Assembly: GCA_030867875.1 (NCBI GenBank)
Contig: JAOWCC010000936.1
Coordinates: 18,608,095-18,672,094, forward strand
DNA from: Actinernus sp. WN-2022
Lineage: Eukaryota; Cnidaria; Anthozoa; Actiniaria; Actinernidae
Direction of reading: 5' to 3'
DNA length: 64,000 nucleotides
The position numbers were made by a program, and so were the translations under genes. Below the pieces are notes generated by a model. That model had not been told where the DNA came from and ran no database searches. It was given only the letters and a program-made list of their open reading frames with translations. Positions 43,437 through 57,200 of this stretch are shown piece after piece; position 1 is the first letter of the stretch; every line of letters starts with the position of its first letter.

Positions 43437-45081
43437 TATTATCGCACTTCGGCCATCTTGGATTGAAAGCGAGGCTTCCGGGTTGTCGATTACGTAGCGC
43501 TTACTATTTGCTCCGGTTGTTGGTCGCGAGTTTGGATGAAAAAGCTATTTCATCTCCACTTCTGTAATTCCAATTGTACAAATAATAGCCAGAAAAGAAG
43601 ATCTAGGGATTCTTTTCACATATTTGATTCCAATGAACAGCTCTAAAAGCGATGGAGTTTGAAAATACGCCGAGATGTCGACCCATACTTCAGACATCGA
43701 TAAAATATCCAGTGAGTAAAAAACAGCTGATTATAAAATACTTTGTAATACTATTCTCACTGACTAATGAAACTAATCTCAGAGGACTTTAGTTTTTCTC
43801 TGCCCAAACTAAAGTTACTATAGTTTTTTTTTTTTAACGTTTTGTTATGCTTGATTGAGCACCATTGGTTGAACTGGACCCTGCAAGTGTGTTGATTTTG
43901 TGAGGAATAAATAAAATGTCAAGTAAAATGTAAAAACAAAATGTAATATGTGGCTGACTAAATATTCCAGGAGCACGCATAGAGTTTAATCATGTCATGT
44001 TTGTGGTTTTAAGTATAATTATCTCACATGTATGGAAGAAGCGGGTTTGACAAATGAAGAGAAGACCTTTCTTGAGCCATAAAATAGGTAGGGTACAGGG
44101 TTGACAGGCATTCATGCACTCTGCTAGGGACTAATTTTTATAATGACCTGCCATGACCCTCATCAGCATGCATGCCCTTCTAATTTTCATTCTTGCATGT
44201 CAACGAGAGAAAATTAGAACAAGTATGCATGCTGATGAGGGAATTTAGAGTTTAAATGTCCCTGAACAAACAAAGAAAGCTGAGGTGATCGTGGTATTAC
44301 TAAGAAAATCACACATGAAAATCCCAGATTAACTAATAAATAAACCTTCATTTCATACCAGAAATTTGACAGTGATAAATATCATTGCATAACACCCATG
44401 ACCATTCTAATAAAACCTCCCAAAATATTTGCCTTTGATTCAGTACAAATACATGATATATAATATATTTTACATAAAAAATATTATTCACACATTAAAA
44501 CTTTAATATGATGGTCATGACAATTTCAAAATTAGTGCCAATTTATTATTAGTGGTGTGCAAAGTACACAAGTCTTATTCGTAAAATGAAAAATAACGAT
44601 CAACGTGAAAATAGTCCCATGTGCATTAAAAAATATCAAAATATAATTTTGATGACTGATGACCTGCACGTGTATATATATATATTTATTGAGAAAAATA
44701 ACTTAACATGTTCCATTCGCCCTGCTAGGTGAGGTTTCTCTCTTCTTATTTTACATGTAGAGACCGGTGCTAGCTGTGAGTCTGAGGGAACCTGTGACAC
44801 TTTAACCGAAGAAGTATTACTTGTTTTTTTTCCTCACTCTACCTCTGGCTATTTATCGAACTCTGAAGTGTGGGTCGACATCTCCGCGTATTTTCAAACA
44901 CCATCGCTTTCAGAGCTGTTTATTGGAATCAAATATGTGAAAAGAATCCCTAGATCTTCTTTTCTGGCTATTATTTGTACAATTGGAATTACAGAAGTGG
45001 AGATGAAGTACCAACAACAGCTACGTAACCGACAACCCGGAAGCCTCGCTTTCAATCCAAGATGGCCGAAGTGCGATAATA
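43437..45081. mobile_element. 1.65-kb inverted-repeat element ending at the PRKCSH promoter
   Basis: Arms of about 220-270 bp: TATTATCGCACTTCGGCCAT …GAAAGCGAGGCTTCCGGGTT… CTCCACTTCTGTAATTCCAA… and complement at 44858-45081. The centre is AT-rich with no transposase. The right end is 102 bp before the PRKCSH ATG. Confidence 0.88.
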
Positions 45082-45183
45082 GCGAATTCAATTTTTGGAC
45101 TGCACTTGGGCTACCTGTGGACCTCATGTAGTAGTGACGTCACTCGTACCGAGTCGATTCCCCGGTAGACACGTGTATCCAAC
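45082..45183 (+). promoter_or_regulatory. PRKCSH proximal promoter / 5' UTR
   Basis: About 100 bp between a large inverted-repeat element and the ATG. It contains a palindromic CRE/ATF site TGACGTCA at 45136-45143 and an E-box CACGTG at 45171-45176. The start codon is in an AACATGGCGGC (YY1-like) context. No TATA box is visible. Control by ATF/bZIP factors, as for many ER-chaperone genes, is inference. Confidence 0.5.
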
Positions 45184-45295
45184 ATGGCGGCATGGAAGCG
45201 TATGTCAAGGACTATTTTGTATCTTGTCCTTGTTCTTCCCCATATCTTCTCAAGGTTAGGACTGGCTTTAACCATACGAGGAGTAGCTGTAACAA
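45184..45295 (+). CDS. PRKCSH: PRKCSH exon 1: start codon and signal peptide
   Basis: ATG in AACATGGCGGC. 37 codons with a basic N-region, a hydrophobic core ([14 protein letters not shown]) and TIRGVAVT. It ends in phase 1 (A) before GTAAGT; the next exon supplies AA to give Lys. The reading frame stays open to 45537, but that part is intron. Confidence 0.92.
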
Positions 45296-48200
45296 GTAAG
45301 TGTGCAATTTTGAGCACCGCTTTACTTTATGTGAACCGTCATCGATTTAACGAGACCAGCTTCATTGTCTGCTTGCAGTTGTTGGGGCCTGGTTTGTCGG
45401 TGTATTTGAACCCGGAATTTGAACGAGAGTCAGGAGAGGTTATAGGTTATAAAGTAAGGGGTTCTAGAATTAGAGCTATTGTCCGACCAGTGCAACAGTT
45501 CTTGAACATGGGTCTCATTAAGACATTAAGTAATTAACGGCGAAGTCATATAAATTTTTTGATTGAAGATGTCATTTGTGATTTGGCCGAATATTTTGGC
45601 ACCCACAGGCCACAGTGCAGATTACTGACATGGTTGGTGTCAGAGATTGATAATATTCTTCACATACAAGGAAGTTCTGACGTTAAAGACACTAAAGTTG
45701 TACGTAAAATAAAAAGGTAATGACGTCAGACAAACTCAAAACTTACATTAAAATCGATCCCCTTGTATTGTATTAATTTAACCTTTTACTACATCTGTAC
45801 TTGTATTAGCTGGAGTCGCAGCTTTATTAACATACCTGGGTATTCAGGGTTAGAAGAAAATGAAGTGAAATATTTCTCTTCAGGCAAGCTTCAACCATAT
45901 TCCACTAGCCCATTTGCCCAAATTTTTATTTAGCCATAGTTAATAGAGTGGAATGGTTAGGAAACCCGGCAAACTTCAAAGGGGCTAACAAAGGTGCTGT
46001 GATTTATGTTGGAAGGGGGTAAGACAAAAGATTGTGCATGGTCATAGTTCATTAGCGTCCCCTGAAAGACTAAACCCACACGTTTCTATAGACAAGTTCG
46101 CGGTTTATTCCAACATTTTGAAAGAGGTGCAAACATGGCACGAAATACAGTGTTTGTACATGGGAATCTGATGCCAAATAAAATCTGTAACATTGAATTT
46201 CTGAAATATTCTTCAGATACAAACTTAAGATACCAGGTAAAAGATTAACTGATAGAAATTTGAGGGATGACTAGCTGTGCATGCAATCGAGTTTTCAGTT
46301 TTCCATACATTTGTCTGTAAATTTTCCCGTGGACTTTGACTTGTTTTTACGGCCAAATGTATGGGAAACTGAAAATACAATTGCATGCTTCTCAGTACAG
46401 CTATATCCTTCAAATTGCGATCAGTTAATCTTTTACCTGGTATCTTAAGTTTGTATCTGAAGAATATTTCAGAAATTCGATTTTATAGATTTTATTTGGC
46501 ATCGGATTACCATACAAACACTGTATTTTGCACCATGTTTGCACCCCTTTCAAAATGTCGGAATTAACCGTGAACTGGTCTACATTGTATTGGATGATTG
46601 ATTAACATATTGGAATTTCTATTGTGTTTTGTACAATGCCACGGCTGAAAAAGCGAAGAAAGACATATCATTAACAAAGAAGGTAGCTGGGTTTCATAAC
46701 CTGGCACTGGTTAGCTCAGTTGGTAGAGTACGTCTAGAGTGTGGGAGGTTGGGGTTTTGAATCCCAGCTGCATCCTTAGGCAGGGATGTATAAGTTGTTG
46801 GCCTTGTCTCTTCTAATCTAATCTATACGAGGGGGATGTGAAAGAACCTGTTGTGTTATTTTGAGATAGAGTAGGGGATTGTCTCGTATTCTGAGGTACT
46901 AACAATCACTCATGATTGTAAACTGCACGGCAGCACATTGTGTCACAATAGCAGTCCGTATCACAAAAATAGTCTTGTGAAGTGCATTTGAATATATTCA
47001 TATAGAATTTGTGCTATATAAATGAATACCTTTACCCTTTTTAATACCTTTATAACCATTCCACTCTATTAACTACATGTATGATTTAACTAAAACACTT
47101 TAGAAGCCTATTTTGGTTTCTTGCCTATCAGGCAAGTTCTCGAACTAATCAGTACTAGCCTGACAGGGAAATCCACTAGATCCGGACTATCGGGCAGCAC
47201 TTTTATCACACCCTGGTTTATGTTGCTTTTACAATGTACATGTAGGTAAATTACGTGTATCAGATAATTTATAATTATCTGTCTCTGATGTGGTGTAATT
47301 TTTTTCTGGCCTTCAACTTGGTTGGATTAATAATTCATCTACTGACACATCTCTCAGGTGCAGCTGTTTCTATGTTGAATGGCCTAGTCACAATATACTG
47401 TACAGTGCTTATCTTTTGCATTAATTGTCTGGTTTTAGTTTCTTATTTTTTATATTTTGGCATTGAACCAAGTTCATGCCTTTAGGTCTATCCTTAGCTG
47501 ATATATTTACTTCAAAAATTATTGAATCTGTTACAGGTCACATTAATTTTAACCTTACATGTACAATGTACATGATACTTTGTATCACCAATTTTGTGTG
47601 CAGTTTTAGTGAAATGCCAAGCTGTTATAAGGTTTTTACTGCACATATGCATGCCAATTTGGACTAGACCATGGGGGACTGGGTACTAGTAGCACTTCAC
47701 ATCAATCACTCAGTGGCACTCTGACAAACAGATCTGTTGTGGTTTCAAATTTTTTTTTGGTATGAGATTTCTGATACCAGTTTCAAATTTTCATACTGGT
47801 TTTATTATTTTCACCCCTCCCCTACAAAATATTTTTTGACAACCCACCCCTCCCCTCTACTTTTTCTCCTCTCCCTTCCTATTTCCATTTCCTTTTTTTC
47901 GTGTCCCCCCTGCTCACTTACCTTATCCTGCTCTACTACTTACTTACCTTGACAGTCGCCCATCCACTTACTAACCTTGCCCGGTCAGGCTTAAAGTGCA
48001 TATAAGCCCTAGCCAGTTATCTTTGATATCGATTGTACATGAAGTGGATAGTCCAAAGGTAGAATATTTCTTGATTTGGGTGTTGCGTCTACGAGATATA
48101 AAGGTTTATATTTCCAATATGCTAATGAGGTGATGTCATCACCGACTTCACTTATTATACAAAAGCATGCTGGTGGAGACAAATTACCTATTTTTAAATT

Positions 48201-51200
48201 CTAAGTAATATTTGAAGCTTATCAAAGTGATTTTACAAAATAAATATTCAAAATTAGAAAATAGCTTAATTTACAAGCACAAAGAAATTCAGCAAATGTC
48301 GGTGATGACATCACATCATTAGCATATTGGAAATATAGACCTTTATATCTCATAGACGCAACACCCAAATCAAGAAATATTCTACCGTTGGACTATCCAC
48401 TTCATGTACAATCGATATCAAAGATAACTGGCTAGGGCTTATATGCACTTTAACTTTAGCTTCTCAGTGATCCCGTCATCTAACACAATGCGCCACAGAA
48501 GCACTTGTTGATTTGAACACCATCATTTATTGTACAAGTGACTAATCGTTGAGCCCAGCCCCTCTCCTTATGCTAATTTGTTTCCAGTCTCTTAATTTTA
48601 TTCGTGCATGCACACTACTAACAAAATCGGACTTGAAACTTTGAAAACTGATGGACGATCGATGCAATCTACCAACAGTAAATATGGCAACTGGAGGTGA
48701 AGTTGAAGATCTAGAAGAGTTGTGTGTCGACCGTGAAACTTTCGACAAAACAATAACAGAACTGAAACTACAGAAGAGAAGCAAAACATTGCCTCTGAAC
48801 TTCTTTCTTGAAGTCCAATTCTATGAAAAAGCAAAGGAATTTCTGAAAGCCCAGAAGAAAAAACTATAAAAAGAAAAAAAATGGATCTATGCAAACAACA
48901 AACTATTCACCCCAGAAAGAAAAGAAGTAATTCCAAAGTCAAAACTCTATGATGCATTATCGCTAGCTCACACACGTGTTGCACACTGCGGACGACAAAA
49001 AACATGGAAGTGGATCCAAGATAACTATTCTGAAATCAACAATACGGTAATAAACTGTTTTGTTAAGATGTGCAAACTCCATGCTGAGCAAAAAACTGTA
49101 ACAGACAGAGTTAACCCTTTGACTACTAGAGCAGCCAAAAGCGGCCAATATGAAGCATGTACCTGGGAAAAAATATTGCATCAAACCTAGACATACTGGA
49201 AATACGATGTTGCAATATTATTTCAAGGGATGCATCGCGCAGAATGACCTTTGTTTCATGGACATATTCAAATGAGCTGTCCTTACACAATAGACCGTGG
49301 AAAACGATTTTTGATTGGTCCAAGCAGTCACGTGAAGTTATTTACGTCACTTCAACGCAAAGCCAAACCTGTCAATCTCACGTTGATTGATAGATAAAAC
49401 TTGTACACAAATTCTCCAGAGAGTTATCAATAAAAGTAACATGCAGAAGCATTAATTAGAACCAACTCTAAGTATCATTACTTAATCCACATAAAAGCTT
49501 ATAGACTATATTTATCGGCGCTCAATTCAAAACTCTTGGTGAAAGAATCAGTTTCGGTAAAGAACGCTAACAGAACGCTAAGTTAAACAATCGGCGCTCA
49601 ATTCAAAACTCGTGGTGAAAGAATAAGTTTCGGGAAGAACGCTAACAGAACGCTTAGTTAAACTATCGGTGCTCAATTCAAAACTCTTGGTGTAAGAATC
49701 AGTTTCAGTAAGAGCGCTAACAGAACGCTAAGTTAAACAATAACCCTGCTAGCAGCTGGAGAGAGGGTAAGAGAAAAGAACCTCTGCTAGCAGGGTTTTA
49801 AACAATCGGCGCTCAATTCAAAACTCTTGGTGTAAGAATCGGTTTCGGTAAGAACGCTAACAGAACGCTAAGTTAAACAATCGGCGCTCAATTCAAAACT
49901 CTTGGTGTAAGAATAAGTTTCGGGAAGAACGCTAACAGAACGCTAAGTTAAACAATCGGCGCTCAATTCAAACCTCTTGGTGTAAGAATAAGTTTCGGTA
50001 AAGAACGCTAAGAGAACGCTAAGTTAAACAATGGGCGCTCAACTCAAAACTCTTGGTGTAAGAATCAGTTTCGGGAAGAACGCTAAAAGAACGCTAAGTT
50101 AAACAATCGGCGCTCAATTCAAAACTCTTGGTGTAAGAATAATTAGTTTCGGGAAGAACGCTAACAGAACGCTAAGTTAAACAAACGGCGCTCAATTCAA
50201 AACTCTTGGTGAAAGAATAAGTTTCGGGAAGAACGCTAACAGAACGCTAAGTTAAACAATCGGCGCTCAATTCAAAACTCTTGGTGTAAGAATCAGTTTC
50301 GGTAAGAACGCTAACAGAACGCTAAGTTAAACAATCGGTGCTCAATTCAAAACTCTTGGTGTAAGAATCAGTTTCGGTAAGAAGGCTAAGAGAACGCTAA
50401 GTTAAACAATCGGCGCTCAATTCAAAACTCTTGGTGTAAGAATCAGTTTCGGGAAGAACGCTAACAGAACGCTAAGTTAAACAATCGGCGCTCAATTCAA
50501 AACTCTCGGTGAAAGAATAAGTTTCGGTAAAAAGATCTTTGTGAAATAACTGCAAATGGTTAGACCTTCACGTCTTCTCGGATAAGGACGTAAAATCGTA
50601 GGACTAGTGTCCTCAATTAGTTGCAAAGCTATATACATCTGACACTTAAATAAAGTTACTTACTTTATTTTAACGCCAACAGAACGCTAAGTTAAACGAA
50701 CGGCGCTCAATACGAAACTCTTGGTAGAAGAATCAGTTTCGGTAAGAATGCACAGTGAAACAATCGGCGGCGCTCAATTCAAAACTCTGTTGTTTGATTA
50801 AACTGACTCGGCCAAGCGCTTCTAGTTCAACTTAATAAAAGCTTTACCGTCCCACAACAGACTGTGTAAAGGTTTAATAATCCAAGGGAGTCAGTTATTC
50901 TTGAAGAACACAGTCGGCTGTTGGTTGATTATACTGATCGACTCGGCCAAGCGCTTCTAGTTCAACTTAAAAAAAGTTTACCGTCTCACAATAGACTGGA
51001 TGGAACTCTTTCCATTACTCTGTAAAGGTTTAATAATTCAGGGAGTCAGTTATTCTTGAAGAACACAGCCGGCTGTTGTTTTATTAAACTGGCTCGGCCA
51101 ATCGCTTCAAGTTTAACTTTAGAAAAGCAGACAGCCCTAGGGAATACTGTTGTACAACAACCTCCCTGGGGATAGTAAGGAGGCGGAGTTTAAGGAAAGT

Positions 51201-54200
51201 TCATGGCCGAGTGCTCGTTGCCGCGTTATTGTCTTTCTGAATTCTAATGAAGCATAATCTGAAACTAGCTCATTCCCTCAAAAAAGTTAAAACGGACCCC
51301 ATCTATGATTGAAATTCGTAGAATGTTTCATCGCAATTGCTGAATATTGGAAAATATCTTCCATTTGCAGGTTATAAATCATGACTATTCCGAATGCAAA
51401 ACGTTAAAATTACTGTGTGAAGTTTGGTTTCAGTCAAGATTTAGCTAAAACTACCCTATTTTCAAATAAAAACGGACACCACTTCCCTTTAATACATTGC
51501 ACCAAGCTTTGGTATGAAGTATATTTATTATCTAAAGAAGCATTTGCAGCCTATAAATCGAGGACAGTTTATGTATAAGTGAAACAAAATCGCCTTTTAG
51601 TGGAAGAGGTCGGCTGATTTTGCTCCATTCTCTTGTAATCAGATCGAAGATTTTGAACTTACCGCGCGCTTCAATGATCACATAATGTGCAAATTAGGTA
51701 ATTAGACAATAGAGTGTCCAGTCATTCTGCGCGATGGAATAACTTCAATAATAAACCCAATAATAAAGAGAACCCTAACCAGTCAGTAAATGTAAGTTCC
51801 CAGTAAACCAAACCCTGATCTCAGGGTGTTTAGAGCTAGTCACTAAATAACAGAGACTAATCCTTCAATGGCCTGCATGAGAACTAAATACAAATCCTAA
51901 CCCGACATTTAAAAACACCCTAACCGTCCACAATGGGTGCTCACTAATTTAGGGTGTTTAGAGCTACATAGTCACTAAATAACAAAGACTAATCCTTCAA
52001 TGGCCTGCATGACAACTAATACAAATCCTAACCCTACATTTAAAAATACCCAACCATTGACAATGGGTGCTCACTAATTTAGGGTGTTTAGAGCTTCATG
52101 TAGTCACACATTTAGCAGCTAGTCACTAATTTTAGCCATTTAGAGCTAGTGACTAATTTAGGGCTAAGCCACTAAACAACCCTTCAATAGTCATACATGT
52201 ATGAACTAATCCAAACCTTAACGTAACCCAACATACAGAAAAAACTAAAGTACTAAAGAAATCAACAACGCAAACAAGATAAAGTATTTTTATTGCCAAA
52301 TACTTTGGTAGAACTTGATATGTCTTACTGCAATGCCATCCTCAACCTACTAAACACAAGGAACTATGAACAAGTTATACTAGTAAGTGTTTAGAATTTT
52401 GAAAATTTGAAACCAGTATGAAAATTTGAAACCGGTATGAAAATTTGAAACTGGTATTATGAGAAATCTCATACCAATAGAAATTTGAAACCACAACAGA
52501 TCCATTGGTGGCCAGTTCAAGTACTAGCAAGGACAGTTGAACATACAAATGTACATGTAAATACATATGGTAATTACCAGTAGTATAGTTGATTATACAT
52601 GTATGTGTACAATGTAGCACTGTAAGGAGATAGTGAGAGGGGTAGGGGAAGGAAGTGATAAGGGTGGAGGAAGGAAAGCAGAGGGGGAGGGTGAAGTTAT
52701 TTTTAGTACACACAAATAACCTACTGTACATGTAGGTAAAAAAAAAACTACTGTAGGTTGAATAAAAATACCTGTACTAGGTTAAAAAAAACCTAGGTTG
52801 ACAAAAATGATCTGAACATAAATTTGACCTGTAACATACATGTACATGTATACCCCAGTGTTCAAAATTAATGGTTGTCCAGTATACAACACTTGATTTT
52901 TTAATGTGATTTCATTTCGAAAACAAAATATTCACAGTATCAAGAAATCTGTGTATCTCTTACATGTAGATCAATGATGCAGGCAACGGAAAGCCAGAAT
53001 AGTGCCTTTAATTTCATTGGATAATAAACTAAAAAGAATGATCTGATACACAACTACAATGTATGAATCTCGTAAAACCAGCTTGCTTTAGCGGTTTCCA
53101 AAGTTCTCTTATGTGTACTAAATCGGTTTATACTGGTTTACTAGTGGGTAATGTGCTGGCACATGTCAGTCCATTTTTGTAACCTAATATGGTAAAATTA
53201 TGTCACAGTCATATAATAAAAATAATGTACTGTAGCATCCCAAAATGTATTTAAAGTGTGAATAAAGTTCAACACCAAAAGGAGAAGCCATGCTGATGCT
53301 GATATTTTCATGAATAGACATGATACATAAAATCAAAGATACATGTACATGTACAATAATAATGTATGTAAGAGGTACTTTTTTCTATGAAATTTCAGTT
53401 TAGTAGTAACACAGCCATCAACTCTGGTTAGAGCAGATGTCCAGTGCTTTTTTGCAGTATCTCCAAACATGTTTGTTTAGTATAGAACAGGGGCAATGGC
53501 AACCTAAATATTCTTGGGACAACTAGAAACCATGTTCTGTGGTTGCCCTTGGGACAACTAAAAATGTTCACACAAACATTAATTTCAAACCCTGTAACAA
53601 GATGCCGTCACTTGCATTTTAAGAACTTGCACATGTATCATGTACAATGTCGGAGCTTTGATTACCGGTCATATTATCATACAATTTACTGAGGTTACCT
53701 TTCTTTATGCCTAGAACTTCCCTTCTATGATAGTTCTAAAGACTTTACATGTCTAGATGGCTCCCTCACTATACCATTCACTAGTATAAATGATGACTAC
53801 TGCGACTGTAAAGATGGATCAGATGAACCAGGTAAGAAGTTCTACTTCTACTGTGTGCATTCCCAAGATTCTAGACCAGCATATAGTACACATGTATTGT
53901 ACCAATAACAATTCGAACTGCAAAATTATCCATAGTCTACTGTCACACAACAATCTGAATACCTGGTATATATAAGTCCAATATCATGTACATGTACACT
54001 TTGTCTATTAAATAATTACGAGGTAAGCATGTTTTGGAGTCATCCACCAATTCACTAATCTTTACTCTCTCTAGGCACATCTGCATGTCCAAATGGGAAG
54101 TTTCATTGTACAAATGCTGGATTTAAACCTAAAAATTACCCTTCATCTAGAGTAAATGATGGTATATGTGGTAAGTACTGATTTATTAAGCTGAGATTGG

Positions 54201-57200
54201 TTTTCAGTATATATGTAGTAAACAGAGATTCCACTAGACTGACAATAGTATTGCCAGTTTTACCGATAAAAAAATGGACTCCCAGAAAAAGTGAGGTTGC
54301 TGAGTTTTTTGCACATAATATATAATGTTATGCTTCAATGCTGACCCAGTAGCAAATGTGTCCTTTAGTGGAGATAAACTAATTAAGTCTCAAAAGTCAG
54401 GATTTCACATCAGGATCCGAGTCAAGATTTCACATGAATTTATATTTATCTAATCACATACAAAGGAGGCTCATCAAATATCGTCATCAAATATGCTGGA
54501 CCATAATTTCCTGTACACGTTTTGATTTGTCACTGTACATGTATAAATACATGAAACTTTGTGATGAGTTAATAAAAATATCCCAGTCTGCAGTCTGAAA
54601 TATCTTTTATAGTGCTATATGAAAATTATATTGGAGATGGTAAAGGCGATCATTTGAATACAATGGCAAAGGCGATCACCTTTTGTGGTGAATGTTTCAC
54701 TCTTTCAGCCAATTTTTATCAGCCTTCCAAGCAAATATAATTGCCCTTGCAAAACAAATTTTGTTGCTAATGATACAAACAGCAATCATCAAAACCTCCT
54801 AATCACCTTTTGCTGTATATTGGGATAATTTACAACGCGATTGGAATCTCTGGTGACACACTGAAATAACTTGAGCAGCTTTCAGGATTTTTATGATGTT
54901 AACTCTTACAATGTACATAATTTGTATTTTTACAACTCAATTTGTGAAGTGTATTTGGACACATACAGTCAAGACGCAAACTTCCTCATGCTATTGCCCC
55001 GATATTGCTGAGCAGCAATTGCTGTTTTAAGAGCAATTGCTGTTCAGCAATATCGTCGATATTGCTGTTTTCAAAAACGTTATTGCTGTTTTTGAAAAAC
55101 GATATTGCTGTTTCTGAAAAACAATATTGCCTTTTGCCTTTTTTCAAATGATATATCGGCACAGCAATTGCTGATTTGATTGTACAAAACCCTGATTCGT
55201 AATTATTTAGTTTACCTGGTTCGCTATCTTGAACATCGAAAGAACCTGCACGAAGTTGATAACCCGCTTTTTTTCGCTCAACCGCAAAAACACACAAAAC
55301 GTTTAAGAAGTTGATGCCCCACTTTTCGGTTCAACGGCTAGAAGTTGAACAACGCAAAAAGTTACAAGACCAATGCAATGAAAGAACTTCGAGATCCGAA
55401 TAGAAATGAACGCTTTATGCGGGTATCAGCGGCCATCCCGAGGGGGCGGCCCCCGGGCACCCAGGGGCATTTGTCACAGCAGCCATAACAAATACATGCT
55501 AAAACCCCTCGGGTGGGGCAGAAAATTGAGACAAAAAACCCCACCCCTGGGGCAACATGGGCAACATATAAGTATTAGAAGCTAAACGTTTTAATAGAAG
55601 TGTCAAAAATCTTAATAGTTTTATACAAATATTATCCTTTATTTCTTTGTTCTGTCTTCCTACAGTGGATGGCTTAATTTAATCTCTTAATTTGAATGAC
55701 CTGCATGTGGCGCATGTTTTTGCTACAAATCCCCTGCTAAGCCCCTGGGTTGCCCGGGGGCCGCCCCCTCGGGATGGCCGCTGATACCCGCATTAAGCTT
55801 AAATAAAATTTGCACACAGCAAGTTATTTCGACAGCGTTAAGGTAATATTTTTTTAATTAACTTACTTTCACAGACATTGAGATGTCTTTTACCATTTTG
55901 ATTTTGTTTGTGCCAGTGTTTATTAATTGATTACATGTATTTGGTTTGCCAGGTTTCCCTGGTTTTGCAGAAGTTGACTTGCACGTGCGTTTAGCGATTG
56001 TTGAGATGATTGTAATATGCTAATTTCGACCTTCAATGTTTTGGAAAACTTTCAATATTATTATATTAAAGTGCAATTTGCATTCAACAGAAATACCACA
56101 TTCCCAGTAGAGGTTTTCTGGTAAGAGTATAGAAGTTTTTTGCACGTCTTCATTACGAATTGGCTTCAAAACTGTGTTCACATTCTCAGAAAGTTTCAGA
56201 GATTTGACACACTCGTCAAAAGTCAGACTGTCACGTTCACGCCTGACTGATTGCACGTGAAAATTCGCACTCCGAGAACTTGAGATTTAATTTTCGAAAA
56301 ACATGCCAGGACTTCAAACAGTTGCAATAATTTCAGCCGAAACTTTTAACTACACAAGGATCTACCGAAAATGTGAAACTACAGAAGCTAAAGTTTATTT
56401 ACTTTTATGATTTGCGCTTAGCGGCAAACTTTAAAGCGATCGAGTCCCGTGCCGGTCAGGGAACTAAACAAGCGACCGCCAATCGTTTTGTTATTATTTT
56501 GTGTCGCAAGTTGAGGCTTCCATATTCATGCTAATTCTAATATTTTAAGTATCCAGTAAAGGTTCGCAGAAGCAATGGGAGAATGCGTTATAAGCGAGCT
56601 GTGAAGTAGCAAGGAGAGCATGAAGTTTCGTTAGTATAGGCACGCATATGCAGGATCGATCGTCATCATTTTTATTGAGCTCGGGTTTCGCCAAGGGTCA
56701 AACTTCTCCAGATTCACCAGTTTTCTTTATGCTAAAAAACCTAAATTCCAATTCAGGCCTGGTTTATTCAATGGCCCTCATTCAGTCTTGGGAAGCTGCC
56801 CCATAACAGCTCTCTCTACGTTAACAAAAACAAACCATTTGGGATACGATTACGGAAAACATTGATTTTGTACAAACTCGTCAGATATCGGAGATATTGC
56901 TGTAAATCAGCAATTGCCGTTTTACTTACAAAAAAAAAACGATATTTCGTTTTTCAAAAAACGATATTGCTGTTTGCCGGCAAAACGGTATTGCTGATTG
57001 CTGTTTTCTAAAACAGCAATTGCTGTTAAGGAACAGCAATTGCTGAGCCGGTTCAGCAATTGCCTTTCCGCGCATGACAAAGTTTGCGTCTTGACTGTAT
57101 TTGTCAAAGTACATTTCATCAAGATTATTTTGCATCAACTATGCATCAACATCATTTTTGATGGCTTCTTACTGTGTGCATTACTAAGCCACTACTATGT

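Larger units (their letters stand above)
32278..45081. other. Intergenic region between DNAJC14 and PRKCSH
   Basis: About 12.8 kb with no supported host gene. It holds fold-backs at 32368, 32859, 33286 and 38380, a G/C-tract element at 35969, a minisatellite at 39523, SINEs, a gag-like scrap at 42604, and an inverted-repeat element reaching the PRKCSH promoter. In 34,000-35,900 and 36,850-38,260 I see only AT-rich DNA and small repeats. Confidence 0.65.
47727..52502. repeat. Distant inverted pair around the intron-1 repeat cluster
   Basis: GATCTGTTGTGGTTTCAAAT at 47727 is repeated in complement at 52482-52501, with GGTATGAGATTTCTnATACC and AAATTTTCATACTGG nearby in both. Whether these are ends of one 4.8-kb element or two copies of a small repeat is unclear; the pyrimidine-rich DNA next to them is not in mirror order. 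Confidence 0.4.

Noticed and set aside
45184..45537. 117-residue single-exon ORF
   Set aside because: Only the first 37 codons belong to PRKCSH; the GTAAGT at 45296 joins in phase to the exon at 53715, and the rest is intron read-through.
49514..50530. 75-bp array as a possible repeated RNA gene
   Set aside because: No box A/B, 5S-like or snRNA motif, and no terminator-like T runs; it behaves as a satellite.
47727..52502. A single 4.8-kb transposon carrying the integrase remnant
   Set aside because: The inverted pair is short and the neighbouring pyrimidine-rich tracts are not in mirror order, so these may be two independent repeat copies.
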